From Rhodobacteraceae bacterium UBA3069 (lineage in GTDB: Bacteria > Pseudomonadota > Alphaproteobacteria > Rhodobacterales > Rhodobacteraceae), in NCBI GenBank assembly GCA_002366795.1, contig DFBX01000090.1, forward strand, positions 1 through 30,048: a stretch of DNA of 30,048 nt. Reading direction: 5' to 3'. Below, in pieces: positions 23,027 through 29,770 of the stretch. How positions within the stretch are numbered: position 1 is the stretch's first letter; each line of letters opens with the position of its first letter. The notes below the pieces were generated by a model that saw only the letters and a list, made by a program, of their open reading frames with translations, had not been told where the DNA came from and did not search any database. Both the position numbers and the translations under genes were made by a program.

Positions 23027-23539
23027 ATGAAAGTCTCGCGCAATACCGATCGGCAGTTGATACTGGACTGGACCCCATGGCTTCTGGGGGGTGGCCTGCT
23101 GCTGGCCATGCTGCTTTTCGTCGGTATCGGACTGCTGGCACCCTTCGCGGGCGACGATCCGATGCTGTGGCTGTTTTCGGTCATGTTCGTTGTCGTGAGC
23201 GGGGGACTTTGGGGCGGGGCCCTGGTGCTATTCGTCAAGCGGCGCCAGCTGATCTTTGACCGGGACACCGGGCAGATCACCCTGCGCACGCGCTCTTTTC
23301 TGAAATACACTCAGGATCAGCACGACCTGTCCTGCCTGCTGCAAGTGGCGCTGGAACATGACCGCTCTGATTCCGGGCAGACCCTGTCGCGCCCGGTCCT
23401 GGTGCTGGCCTCGCGCCGCCGTGGCGGGGCCGAACGGCGTGTGCCGGTCCATGCCTATTACACCAATGGCAGCGGGCCGGGCCATGTGGCCGATCTGATC
23501 AATGACTGGCTAAAGGCCGGCGCGGCTTTGCAGGCTTGA
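23027..23539 (+). CDS. Membrane protein of unknown function, tandem paralog 2
   Basis: A 170-residue protein with the same plan as its neighbour: N-terminus MKVSRNTDRQLILDWTPW, two long hydrophobic helices (about 18-42 and 45-70), the basic VKRRQLIFDRDTGQITLRTRS segment (about 70-90) and a cytoplasmic beta-rich domain ending HVADLINDWLKAG. The two proteins are similar but far from identical, so the duplication is old. The genes are 54 bases apart on the same strand and just ahead of ffh, whose product serves membrane insertion; any functional link is speculation. Confidence 0.8.
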   Translation: MKVSRNTDRQLILDWTPWLLGGGLLLAMLLFVGIGLLAPFAGDDPMLWLFSVMFVVVSGGLWGGALVLFVKRRQLIFDRDTGQITLRTRSFLKYTQDQHDLSCLLQVALEHDRSDSGQTLSRPVLVLASRRRGGAERRVPVHAYYTNGSGPGHVADLINDWLKAGAALQA

Positions 23540-23596
23540 CCCGCGCCTGACCAAGGCTTGACTCTGCGGCCCGTCCGGCCTATTGCCCCCTAGTTC

Positions 23597-23672
23597 CCGG
23601 AAGTTCCATGCTTCCGGTCCCAACGGCCCATGCCGGGGATCGCCACCAGTCAGCGCGTTGCGCCCACTGGTG
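23597..23672 (+). ncRNA. Structured leader or small RNA ahead of ffh
   Basis: In the 226-base gap before ffh, CCGGAAG (23597-23603) pairs with CTTCCGG (23611-23617), and CACCAGT (23644-23650) pairs with ACTGGTG (23666-23672) with an inner GCGC-GTT-GCGC stem. The two hairpins are compact and separated by 26 bases. No SRP RNA signature (GGAAGCAGCC-type apical loop) is present on either strand. It may be a 5' leader, a terminator of the upstream pair, or a small RNA. Confidence 0.35.
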
Positions 23673-23765
23673 CGCTTGTGCTTTGTGCGCCCCCGACTTG
23701 CGACCGGATAGCCGCCTTCCCATTTGGTAAGGCACAGTTCGAAACCGGCGCAGGAGGCCGAAGGC

Positions 23766-25277
23766 ATGTTTGAAAATCTATCCGACCGCCTTTCAGGCGT
23801 CTTCGACCGGCTCACGAAACAGGGCGCACTGTCCGAAGAGGATGTGAAAACCGCCCTGCGCGAAGTGCGCGTCGCCCTGCTGGAGGCCGACGTATCGCTG
23901 CCCGTCGCGCGCGAATTCGTCAAGACCGTGCAGGACAGGGCCACCGGCCAGTCCGTCACCAAATCCGTGACCCCCGGCCAGCAGGTCGTGAAAATCGTCC
24001 ATGACGCGCTGATCGACGTGCTGCGCGGCGAAGGCGACCCCGGCGCGCTGAAGATCGACAACCCGCCCGCGCCGATCCTGATGGTCGGCCTTCAAGGGTC
24101 GGGTAAAACCACCACCACCGCCAAGCTGGCGAAACGCCTTAAGGATCGCGAAGGCAAGCGGGTGCTGATGGCATCGCTTGACGTGAACCGCCCCGCGGCG
24201 ATGGAACAGCTGGCCATTCTGGGTGTGCAGATCGGCGTCGATACGCTGCCCATCGTCAAGGGCGAAGACCCGGTGGCGATTGCGAAACGCGCGAAAACGC
24301 AGGCCAGCCTTGGCGGCTATGATGTCTATATGCTGGACACCGCCGGCCGCCTGCATATCGACGAGGAACTGATCGCGCAGGCCGCCGCCGTGCGCGACGT
24401 GGCCCAGCCCCGCGAAACCCTGCTGGTGGTCGATGGCCTGACCGGTCAGGACGCGGTGAACGTGGCCACTGAATTCGACGACAAGATCGGCGTCACCGGC
24501 GTTGTCCTGACCCGTATGGACGGCGACGGGCGCGGCGGCGCGGCCCTGTCCATGCGCGCCGTCACCGGCAAACCCATCCGCTTTGTCGGCTTGGGCGAAA
24601 AGATGGACGCGATCGAAACGTTCGAACCCGAACGCATCGCCGGCCGCATCCTTGGCATGGGCGACATCGTTGCCCTGGTCGAGAAGGCGCAAGAAACGCT
24701 GGAGGCCGAGCAGGCCGAGCGCATGATGAAGCGGTTCCAGAAGGGTCAGTTCAACATGAACGACCTGAAGATGCAGCTGGAACAGATGCTGAAGATGGGC
24801 GGCATGGAATCCATCATGGGCATGATGCCCGGCATGGGCAAGATGGCGAAACAGGTTCAGGACGCCGGTTTCGACGACACCATCCTGAAACGCCAGATCG
24901 CGCTGATCCAGTCCATGACAAAGCGCGAGCGCGCGAATCCGCAACTGCTGCAAGCCAGCCGCAAGAAACGCATCGCCAAGGGTGCGGGGCTTGAAGTGTC
25001 CGACCTGAACAAGCTTCTGAAAATGCACCGCCAGATGTCGGACATGATGAAGAAGATGGGCAAGATGGGCAAAGGCGGCATGCTGAAACAGGCCATGAAG
25101 GGCATGTTCGGCAGGGGCGGCGGCATGCCCGCAGGCATGGACCCGTCGCAGATGGACCCCAAGCAGCTGGAAGAAGCGGCCAAGGCCATGGGCAGCAAGA
25201 TGCCCGGCGGCATGGGCGGGCTTGGCGGCGGCATGGGCCTGCCCGGCGGGCTGTCCGGATTCGGCAAGAAGAAGTAA
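23766..25277 (+). CDS. ffh: Signal recognition particle GTPase Ffh
   Basis: The SRP54 protein that binds signal sequences of nascent membrane proteins and delivers ribosomes to FtsY. The start at 23766 has GGAGG upstream. The 503 residues show the N domain (1-95), the GTPase domain with G1 GLQGSGKTT (108-116), DTAGR (191-195) and TRMD (249-252, in place of the usual TKLD), and the methionine-rich M domain (about 300-450). A C-terminal tail of about 60 residues is rich in Gly, Met and Pro (GGMGGLGGGMGLPGG). It leads a cluster running through two acetyltransferases, chorismate mutase and rpsP. Confidence 0.97.
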   Translation: MFENLSDRLSGVFDRLTKQGALSEEDVKTALREVRVALLEADVSLPVAREFVKTVQDRATGQSVTKSVTPGQQVVKIVHDALIDVLRGEGDPGALKIDNPPAPILMVGLQGSGKTTTTAKLAKRLKDREGKRVLMASLDVNRPAAMEQLAILGVQIGVDTLPIVKGEDPVAIAKRAKTQASLGGYDVYMLDTAGRLHIDEELIAQAAAVRDVAQPRETLLVVDGLTGQDAVNVATEFDDKIGVTGVVLTRMDGDGRGGAALSMRAVTGKPIRFVGLGEKMDAIETFEPERIAGRILGMGDIVALVEKAQETLEAEQAERMMKRFQKGQFNMNDLKMQLEQMLKMGGMESIMGMMPGMGKMAKQVQDAGFDDTILKRQIALIQSMTKRERANPQLLQASRKKRIAKGAGLEVSDLNKLLKMHRQMSDMMKKMGKMGKGGMLKQAMKGMFGRGGGMPAGMDPSQMDPKQLEEAAKAMGSKMPGGMGGLGGGMGLPGGLSGFGKKK

Positions 25278-25280
25278 CCC

Positions 25281-25844
25281 ATGACCGCCGTGACCATCAC
25301 CATACCCCAGCTTGAAACCGAACGGTTGATCATGCGCGCCCCCGGCCCGCAGGATTTCGACGTGTTCGCGGATTTCTATGTCTCTGACCGTGCGAAATTC
25401 GTCGGCGGGCCGCTGGACCGCGAAGGATCGTGGCGCATGCTGGCGATGGAAATCGGTCATTGGCACATGGCCGGTTTCGGCCGCTGGATCGTGACCCCCA
25501 AGGCCGGGGACAAGGCGGGCGCAACCGCCGGCATTGTCGGCCTTTTCGCGCCCGAAGGCTGGCCCGAACCGGAAATCGGCTGGGACTTGTACCAAGGCTT
25601 TGAGGGCAAGGGATACGCGACCGAGGCCGCGATTGCCGCCCGCGCCTATGCCTATGACGTGCTGTGCTGGCCCACCGCCATCAGCCTTGTGAAACCGGGC
25701 AACGATGCCTCGGCCCGCGTCTGCGAACGGCTGGGCTGCACCCGCGAAGAAGATTACGACCACCCGCGCCACGGCACGGTGCAGGTCTGGCGCCATCCCG
25801 CGCCCGACACGCTGGTCAACGGCGGAATGGAGGCATACGCATAA
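25281..25844 (+). CDS. GNAT-family N-acetyltransferase (RimJ/RimL type), copy 1
   Basis: A 187-residue acetyltransferase. It begins with LETERLIMRAPGPQDF, the standard RimJ/RimL start, and the acetyl-CoA loop is in GWDLYQGFEGKGYATEAAIAARAYA (about 98-122), followed by NDASARVCERLGC (about 141-153). It starts 3 bases after ffh and overlaps the next, similar gene by one base, so all are co-transcribed. The pair shares ETxRLIxRxPxPxDF and AMEIGHW/AAEIGHW, showing an old tandem duplication. Whether it acetylates a ribosomal protein, such as nearby-encoded S16, is unknown. Confidence 0.9.
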   Translation: MTAVTITIPQLETERLIMRAPGPQDFDVFADFYVSDRAKFVGGPLDREGSWRMLAMEIGHWHMAGFGRWIVTPKAGDKAGATAGIVGLFAPEGWPEPEIGWDLYQGFEGKGYATEAAIAARAYAYDVLCWPTAISLVKPGNDASARVCERLGCTREEDYDHPRHGTVQVWRHPAPDTLVNGGMEAYA

Positions 25845-26449
25845 TGGCCTCTCGATCCATCCCCGTCATCGAAACCAAACGCCTGATCCTGCGCGGCCCC
25901 GAGCCCGAGGATTACCCGAATTTCAAATCCACCTTCACGTCCTACCGGGCGCGTTTCATGGGCGGGCCGCTGAACGATTACGAAACATGGATGCTCTATG
26001 CCGCCGAAATCGGCCATTGGCAGATTCGCGGCTATGGCATGTGGATGATCCATGACCGCGTGACCGACAAACCGCTGGGCATGGCCGGCGGCTGGAAACC
26101 CGCCAAGTGGCCCGAGGCCGAACTGGCCTGGATCATCTGGCCGGATACCGCGGGCCACGGTTACGCGCTGGAAGCGACCCACGCCGTGCGCTCGCATCTG
26201 TATCGCAACAAGGGCTGGGAAACCGCCGTGTCCTACGTGGACCCGAAAAACCTTGATTCCATCCGCCTTGCCGAACGCCTGGGCGCGGTGCGCGACAAGG
26301 ATGCCCGCACCGTCGACGGCCATGACATCGTCTATCGCCACCCCGTGCCCGATGTGCTGTTCGGCAGCCAGATCGAACACGGGATCGAGATGGAAATCGC
26401 CAATTACGCCGACCCGCTGTTCAAACCGAAGGGGATGCCCATTGACTGA
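25844..26449 (+). CDS. GNAT-family N-acetyltransferase (RimJ/RimL type), copy 2
   Basis: A 201-residue paralog of the preceding gene, starting in a TAATG overlap. It has VIETKRLILRGPEPEDY at the N-terminus and LAWIIWPDTAGHGYALEAT (about 106-124) in place of the loop; the usual Arg/Gln-x-x-Gly-x-Gly/Ala is weakly kept as TAGHGYA. It ends with NLDSIRLAERLGA and a C-terminal extension of about 40 residues after the fold. The TTG start of chorismate mutase lies inside its last codons, so translation of the two is coupled. Confidence 0.9.
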   Translation: MASRSIPVIETKRLILRGPEPEDYPNFKSTFTSYRARFMGGPLNDYETWMLYAAEIGHWQIRGYGMWMIHDRVTDKPLGMAGGWKPAKWPEAELAWIIWPDTAGHGYALEATHAVRSHLYRNKGWETAVSYVDPKNLDSIRLAERLGAVRDKDARTVDGHDIVYRHPVPDVLFGSQIEHGIEMEIANYADPLFKPKGMPID

Positions 26450-26738
26450 TACCCTGACCCGCGCGGCCGAAGTTCTGGCCTCCCACCGCGACAGCATCGA
26501 CCGGCTGGACGCGATCCTTGTTTATACGCTGGGCGAACGTTTCAAGCACACCCAGGCCGTGGGCAAGCTAAAGGCCGAACATGCCCTGCCCCCGTCCGAC
26601 CCCGACCGCGAGGCGCGACAGATCGCCCGACTGGAACAGCTGGCGCAAGACGCCGACCTTGACCCGGAATTCGCCAAGAGTTTCCTGCAATTCATCATCA
26701 GCGAGGTGATCCAGCATCACCGCAAGCATCAAGAGTGA
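26442..26738 (+). CDS. Chorismate mutase, AroQ type
   Basis: Converts chorismate to prephenate for phenylalanine and tyrosine synthesis in the cytoplasm. The gene uses a TTG start at 26442, overlapping the GNAT stop by 8 bases, with AAGGGGA about 7 bases upstream. The 98-residue helical protein keeps the residues known from the E. coli enzyme at matching spacing: Arg16, Arg33, Lys44, Asp53, Arg56, Glu57, and Ser87/Gln91 near the end. It is a stand-alone single-domain AroQ enzyme without fused dehydratase. It sits between the GNAT pair and rpsP, an arrangement common in this family. Confidence 0.92.
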   Translation: MTDTLTRAAEVLASHRDSIDRLDAILVYTLGERFKHTQAVGKLKAEHALPPSDPDREARQIARLEQLAQDADLDPEFAKSFLQFIISEVIQHHRKHQE

Positions 26739-26842
26739 AGACCCAGGATTAGCAAGACCCCGCACCGCAAGGCGCGGCCCCGAAAACAACAGACCTGACC
26801 GGCGCACCCCGCCGACCAACGCCATCAAAGGAGACTTACACC

Positions 26843-27229
26843 ATGGCAATGAAAATCCGTCTGGCCCGTGGCGGCTCGAAAAAGCGCCCCTTCTATCGTA
26901 TCGTCGCATGCGACAGCCGTATGCCCCGCGATGGCCGCTTCATCGAAAAGCTGGGCACCTACAACCCGCTGTTGCCCAAAGACAGCGAAGAGCGCGTAAA
27001 AATGGACGTCGAGCGCATCCAGTACTGGATGAGCAAAGGCGCACAGCCCACCGACCGTGTGGCCCGCTTCCTTGAAGCCGCCGGTGTTGTCGCCAAGAAA
27101 GAGCGCAACAACCCCGAAAAAGCCGTTCCCGGCAAAGCCGCCCAAGAACGCGCCGAAGCCAAAGCGGCCAAAGTTGCAGAAGCAGCCGAAGCGGCAGCAG
27201 CCCCCGCAGAAGTAGCCGCCGAGGAATAA
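26843..27229 (+). CDS. rpsP: Ribosomal protein S16
   Basis: A component of the small ribosomal subunit needed for its assembly. Residues 1-82 are the S16 core (MAMKIRLARGGSKKRPFYRIV, then PRDGRFIEKLGTYNPL and a WxxxGAQPTDRV segment). Residues about 83-128 form a lysine-, glutamate- and alanine-rich tail that is typical of alphaproteobacterial S16. The ribosome site AAAGGAG precedes the ATG. It ends a transcription unit with a strong terminator; the rimM-trmD-rplS genes that usually follow are not within the next 2.8 kb. Its last codons and terminator are repeated at the end of the oxyR-like gene. Confidence 0.97.
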   Translation: MAMKIRLARGGSKKRPFYRIVACDSRMPRDGRFIEKLGTYNPLLPKDSEERVKMDVERIQYWMSKGAQPTDRVARFLEAAGVVAKKERNNPEKAVPGKAAQERAEAKAAKVAEAAEAAAAPAEVAAEE

Positions 27230-27280
27230 TTCCTTACCGGTTCGAAAAGAAGCCCCCGTCAGCGCAGGCTGGCGGGGGTT
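27201..27280 (+). repeat. Direct repeat copy A: rpsP end and terminator
   Basis: This stretch aligns without gaps to 29691-29770. By eye about 61 of 80 bases agree, and 19 of 20 are identical through the ascending terminator arm and loop (AGCCCCCGTC, then AGC-CAGGCT). The stop codons TAA (here) and TAG (there) fall at the same aligned position and both are preceded by a Glu codon. See the matching copy at the end of the oxyR-like gene. Confidence 0.75.
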
Positions 27281-27284
27281 TTTT
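27253..27284 (+). terminator. Rho-independent terminator of rpsP
   Basis: CCCCCGTCAGC (27253-27263), loop GCAG, GCTGGCGGGGG (27268-27278) form an 11-pair stem with one G-T pair, followed by TTTTTT. It lies 23 bases after the rpsP stop. Confidence 0.95.
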
Positions 27285-27317
27285 CTTTTCGGAAACTCAA
27301 GGCCGCGTCCAGGCCCC

Positions 27318-27860
27318 TTATTGCGTGATCTCGATCCCCTTTTCCTTCAGCCAGTAATCGAATGCGATCACGATCTTCCCATCCTCTGATCCGTATTTGG
27401 ACCGGGCATCGCGGGTACCCTCGTACCCAATGATTTCGGCCAGAGGCAGGTTCGCGTATTCGGGCCAATCAGCGACGTCCTGAACCTTTGAATGATCGGC
27501 CTCTGACACCGTCATACCGTGCTTCAGCGCGCCAGCCGTATACCGATGCCAGTTGTCCAAAGCGATAAGGCAGACATGGTTTTCGTCATTCGCCAGGTCC
27601 TTGTCACCCAGCCAATGGCCAAACCCCTCGTCCAGGAAAATGCGCGCGGCGGTGCCTCGGTCGCAGCTGTCCTGTTGCAAAATCCACGACAGCACTTTGT
27701 CACCATAGTCGTAATTCCAAGTCATCACGGCTTTGTGCCATGTGTTGGGCGTCTGCTGCCCAAGCCATTCGATAATCCGGTCCGTTTCACCGGCAGGAAT
27801 GACAAGAACCTCCGGGTCGGTCCAATATTGCATCAATGCGTCAAATTCTGTCACTGTCAT
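27318..27860 (-). CDS. DUF4274-like protein
   Basis: A 180-residue soluble protein. The start at 27860 has GGAAGGA upstream; the longer frame to 27944 is not supported. The segment TWNYDYGDKVLSWILQQDSCDRGTAARIFL (about 47-76) fits the DUF4274 pattern of a W-N-(W/Y)-D-x-G, a V-L-x-W-I and a CD-x-G-T-A motif. The rest is rich in tryptophan and acidic residues (theoretically acidic). Proteins with this domain are found scattered in bacteria; function unknown. It stands alone between rpsP and the peroxiredoxin gene, inside the segment bounded by the direct repeats. Confidence 0.75.
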   Translation of the reverse strand: MTVTEFDALMQYWTDPEVLVIPAGETDRIIEWLGQQTPNTWHKAVMTWNYDYGDKVLSWILQQDSCDRGTAARIFLDEGFGHWLGDKDLANDENHVCLIALDNWHRYTAGALKHGMTVSEADHSKVQDVADWPEYANLPLAEIIGYEGTRDARSKYGSEDGKIVIAFDYWLKEKGIEITQ

Positions 27861-28012
27861 TCCTTCCAAACTGGTAAAATTTCGTATCGGCCTCAGCCTT
27901 TTGGGCCAAACCCAGCACGGAATTCCAACATGGCCGGAATTCAACGTTACTCAACACGAAGGCGGTCGGGCGGCCAGTGTCACAGCCACCTGCCAAAGCG
28001 CGCAATCATGGC

Positions 28013-28039
28013 AAAAGGGCGGGCCCTATGGACCCGCCC
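28013..28039 (-). terminator. Terminator of the peroxiredoxin gene
   Basis: On the minus strand, GGGCGGGTCC, loop ATA, GGGCCCGCCC form a 10-pair stem with one G-T pair, followed by TTTT. It lies just after the peroxiredoxin stop at 28046. Confidence 0.85.
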
Positions 28040-28045
28040 CGATCA

Positions 28046-28690
28046 TCAAAGGTTCCGAGTGGAAAAGTACCAGTCAACCGTGTCATAACCTTCGTCCGGA
28101 CGCGCCATCGCGGCCTCGGGGGTTGCAGGTGTTGGCACGATAACCGGATCGCCGGGCTTCCAGTTCTCGGGCATCGCGCATGTATTCTCGTCTGCGGTCT
28201 GCATGGCGACCAGCAGGCGATAGATCTCGTCGACCGAACGCCCTGCATTCATCGGGTAATAGACCATGGCGCGCAGCACGCCCTCGGGGTCGATCAGGAA
28301 AGTCGCGCGCACGGCGGCTGTATCAGAGGCACCCGGCTGGATCATGCCATAGGCCTGTGCCACCGCCATGTTCAGATCCGCGATGATCGGGAACTTGATC
28401 TCGACGCCGAATTTTTCCTTGATGTTCAGCATCCATGCAATGTGGCTGTAGTGGCTGTCGATGGACAGGCCCAACAGTTCGGTGTTGCGCGCTGCAAAGT
28501 CATCTTGCTTCTTGGCAAAGGCGACGAATTCCGTGGTGCAAACGGGCGTGAAATCGGCGGGGTGCGAGAAAAGCACGAGCCACTTGCCACGGTAATCTTC
28601 AAGCGTCTTACGGCCATGGGTCGTGGGGGCGTCAAATGCGGGTGCGGCTTCGTTCAACCGTGCGCCGCGCTGTTGTACTTGGTCGGTCAT
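28046..28690 (-). CDS. Peroxiredoxin, Prx6/AhpC-TSA family
   Basis: A cytoplasmic thiol peroxidase that reduces hydrogen peroxide and organic peroxides. The 214 residues carry the active-site motif HPADFTPVCTTEF with peroxidatic Cys51, Thr48 and the supporting Arg128 in AAVRATFLIDPEG. The Prx6-type C-terminal extension is present (PENWKPGDPVIVPTP, about 174-188). Cys171 in ENTCAMPENW is a second cysteine that might act in resolution or be incidental. The ribosome site AAGGA precedes the ATG. It is divergent from an OxyR-like gene with an OxyR operator between them, so it is very likely induced by peroxide. Confidence 0.94.
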   Translation of the reverse strand: MTDQVQQRGARLNEAAPAFDAPTTHGRKTLEDYRGKWLVLFSHPADFTPVCTTEFVAFAKKQDDFAARNTELLGLSIDSHYSHIAWMLNIKEKFGVEIKFPIIADLNMAVAQAYGMIQPGASDTAAVRATFLIDPEGVLRAMVYYPMNAGRSVDEIYRLLVAMQTADENTCAMPENWKPGDPVIVPTPATPEAAMARPDEGYDTVDWYFSTRNL

Positions 28691-28744
28691 GTGTTGCTGT
28701 CCTTCTTGTCAGCGTTTCGATGACACATGGATAGCGGCTGGACA

Positions 28745-28750
28745 GTTATA
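28745..28750 (-). promoter_or_regulatory. Likely -10 element of the peroxiredoxin promoter
   Basis: On the minus strand this reads TATAAC. At 17 bases upstream the -35 position reads AAATAT, a very poor match, and it falls inside the OxyR operator. A weak -35 overlapped by the activator site is what an OxyR-dependent promoter looks like. Confidence 0.45.
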
Positions 28751-28756
28751 AGTGAA

Positions 28757-28793
28757 ATCGAATATAAATATTTTAATTATAGGGAAAATCTAT
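28757..28793. promoter_or_regulatory. OxyR operator between peroxiredoxin and oxyR
   Basis: The known OxyR consensus is four tetramers, ATAG-N7-CTAT-N7-ATAG-N7-CTAT. Here the tetramers read ATCG (28757), ATAT (28768), ATAG (28779) and CTAT (28790) with exact 7-base spacers: 14 of 16 fixed bases match and the proximal half is perfect. The site ends 2 bases before the oxyR ATG and covers its AGGG ribosome site. Confidence 0.8.
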
Positions 28794-28795
28794 AA

Positions 28796-29719
28796 ATGCT
28801 GACTCTCCGCCAATTGCGCTTTCTGACCGCCGTCGCCGAAACGCTGAATTTCTCGCGCGCGGCCGACATCTGTTACGTCTCCCAGCCGACCCTGAGCGCC
28901 GGCATCAAGGAACTGGAGGAACGCCTGGGCGTGCAGTTGATCGAACGCACGCGCCGCAGCGTCATGCTGACCCCCCTGGGCAAGGAAATCTCGGCCCGCG
29001 CGCAACGCCTTTTGCTGGACGCCGCCGCGATCGAAACCCTTGCGCAGGCCCGCAGAAACCCGTTCGAAGGCGATCTGAAACTGGGTTCGATCCCCACGAT
29101 CGGCCCCTATCTTCTGCCCCACGCCCTGCCCGCGATCCACGCTGCCTTTCCAAAGCTGCGCGTTTACCTGCGCGAAGAGATGACCGAAAGCCTGATCAAG
29201 GGCCTCAATGCGGGGCGTCTTGATCTTGTGCTGATCGCCCTGCCATTCGAAACCGGCGCACTGAAAATCCTGCCCCTGTTCGAAGACGGCTACCAGCTGG
29301 CCTCGCCTTCCGAATGGCCCGCCCCGCAAGGCGCCGAAGCCCTGACGCAAAGCGGGCAGCTGATGCTGCTAGAAAAGGGGCATTGCCTTCAGCGTCATGC
29401 GCTGGCCGCCTATCCGGGACGCATATCCGCCGCCGAAGACAGCTTTGCCGCAACCAGCCTGACCACCTTGACCGCCATGGTTTCCGAAGGGCTGGGGATC
29501 ACCCTTTTGCCGAACCTCGCCGTCAACGCTGGCGTGGCGGGCACCGAATATGTGCGGCTGACGCCCCTTCCCGATGCCTGCCCCCGCCGTGTAGCCTTGG
29601 CTTGGCGACCCGGTTCTGGCCGTTCGGAGGCCTTTCAAAAGCTCGGCGCGCTATTGCAACGCACGCATCGGGAACTTGCCGATACCGCCAAGCCAGCAGA
29701 AGCAGCCGACGCGGAATAG
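28796..29719 (+). CDS. oxyR: OxyR-like LysR-family peroxide sensor
   Basis: A 307-residue regulator that activates antioxidant genes when oxidised by hydrogen peroxide. The N-terminal winged helix (1-60) matches OxyR (LRQLRFLTAVAETLNFSRAAD; SQPTLSAGIKELEE). The sensing region keeps LLEKGHCL with Cys197, the equivalent of E. coli Cys199, and FAATSLTTLTAMVSEGLGITLLP. The equivalent of the resolving Cys208 is Tyr206. Other cysteines are Cys26 (DNA-binding domain) and Cys262. The last 10 residues (PAEAADAE) lie in the repeat shared with rpsP and extend past the usual OxyR end. Divergent from the peroxiredoxin gene. Confidence 0.92.
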   Translation: MLTLRQLRFLTAVAETLNFSRAADICYVSQPTLSAGIKELEERLGVQLIERTRRSVMLTPLGKEISARAQRLLLDAAAIETLAQARRNPFEGDLKLGSIPTIGPYLLPHALPAIHAAFPKLRVYLREEMTESLIKGLNAGRLDLVLIALPFETGALKILPLFEDGYQLASPSEWPAPQGAEALTQSGQLMLLEKGHCLQRHALAAYPGRISAAEDSFAATSLTTLTAMVSEGLGITLLPNLAVNAGVAGTEYVRLTPLPDACPRRVALAWRPGSGRSEAFQKLGALLQRTHRELADTAKPAEAADAE

Positions 29720-29770
29720 TTCCTCACTGGCCAGACAGAAAGCCCCCGTCAGCACAGGCTGGCAGGTTTT
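29691..29770 (+). repeat. Direct repeat copy B: end of the oxyR-like gene and decayed terminator
   Basis: Gap-free match to 27201-27280. The encoded tails are PAEAADAE-stop here and PAEVAAEE-stop in rpsP. The terminator stem here is CCCCCGTCAGC, loop ACAG, GCTGGCAGG: the descending arm has lost G residues, so the stem is shorter, but TTTT still follows. This copy therefore looks like the derived, weakened one. Confidence 0.75.

Noticed and set aside
23540..23765. SRP RNA (ffs) next to ffh
   Set aside because: Neither strand has the conserved GGAAGCAGCC-type apical sequence, and the two hairpins do not form the single long SRP helix.
23793..25796. A 667-residue open frame antisense to ffh
   Set aside because: It is histidine-, glycine- and leucine-biased, lacks a ribosome site and mirrors the codon bias of ffh and the GNAT gene, both certain. 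High-GC third positions keep the opposite strand open.
27919..27942. GGAATTC repeated and inverted upstream of the DUF4274-like gene
   Set aside because: The match is a short self-complementary hexamer present twice; it may be a weak operator but symmetry this short is not convincing.
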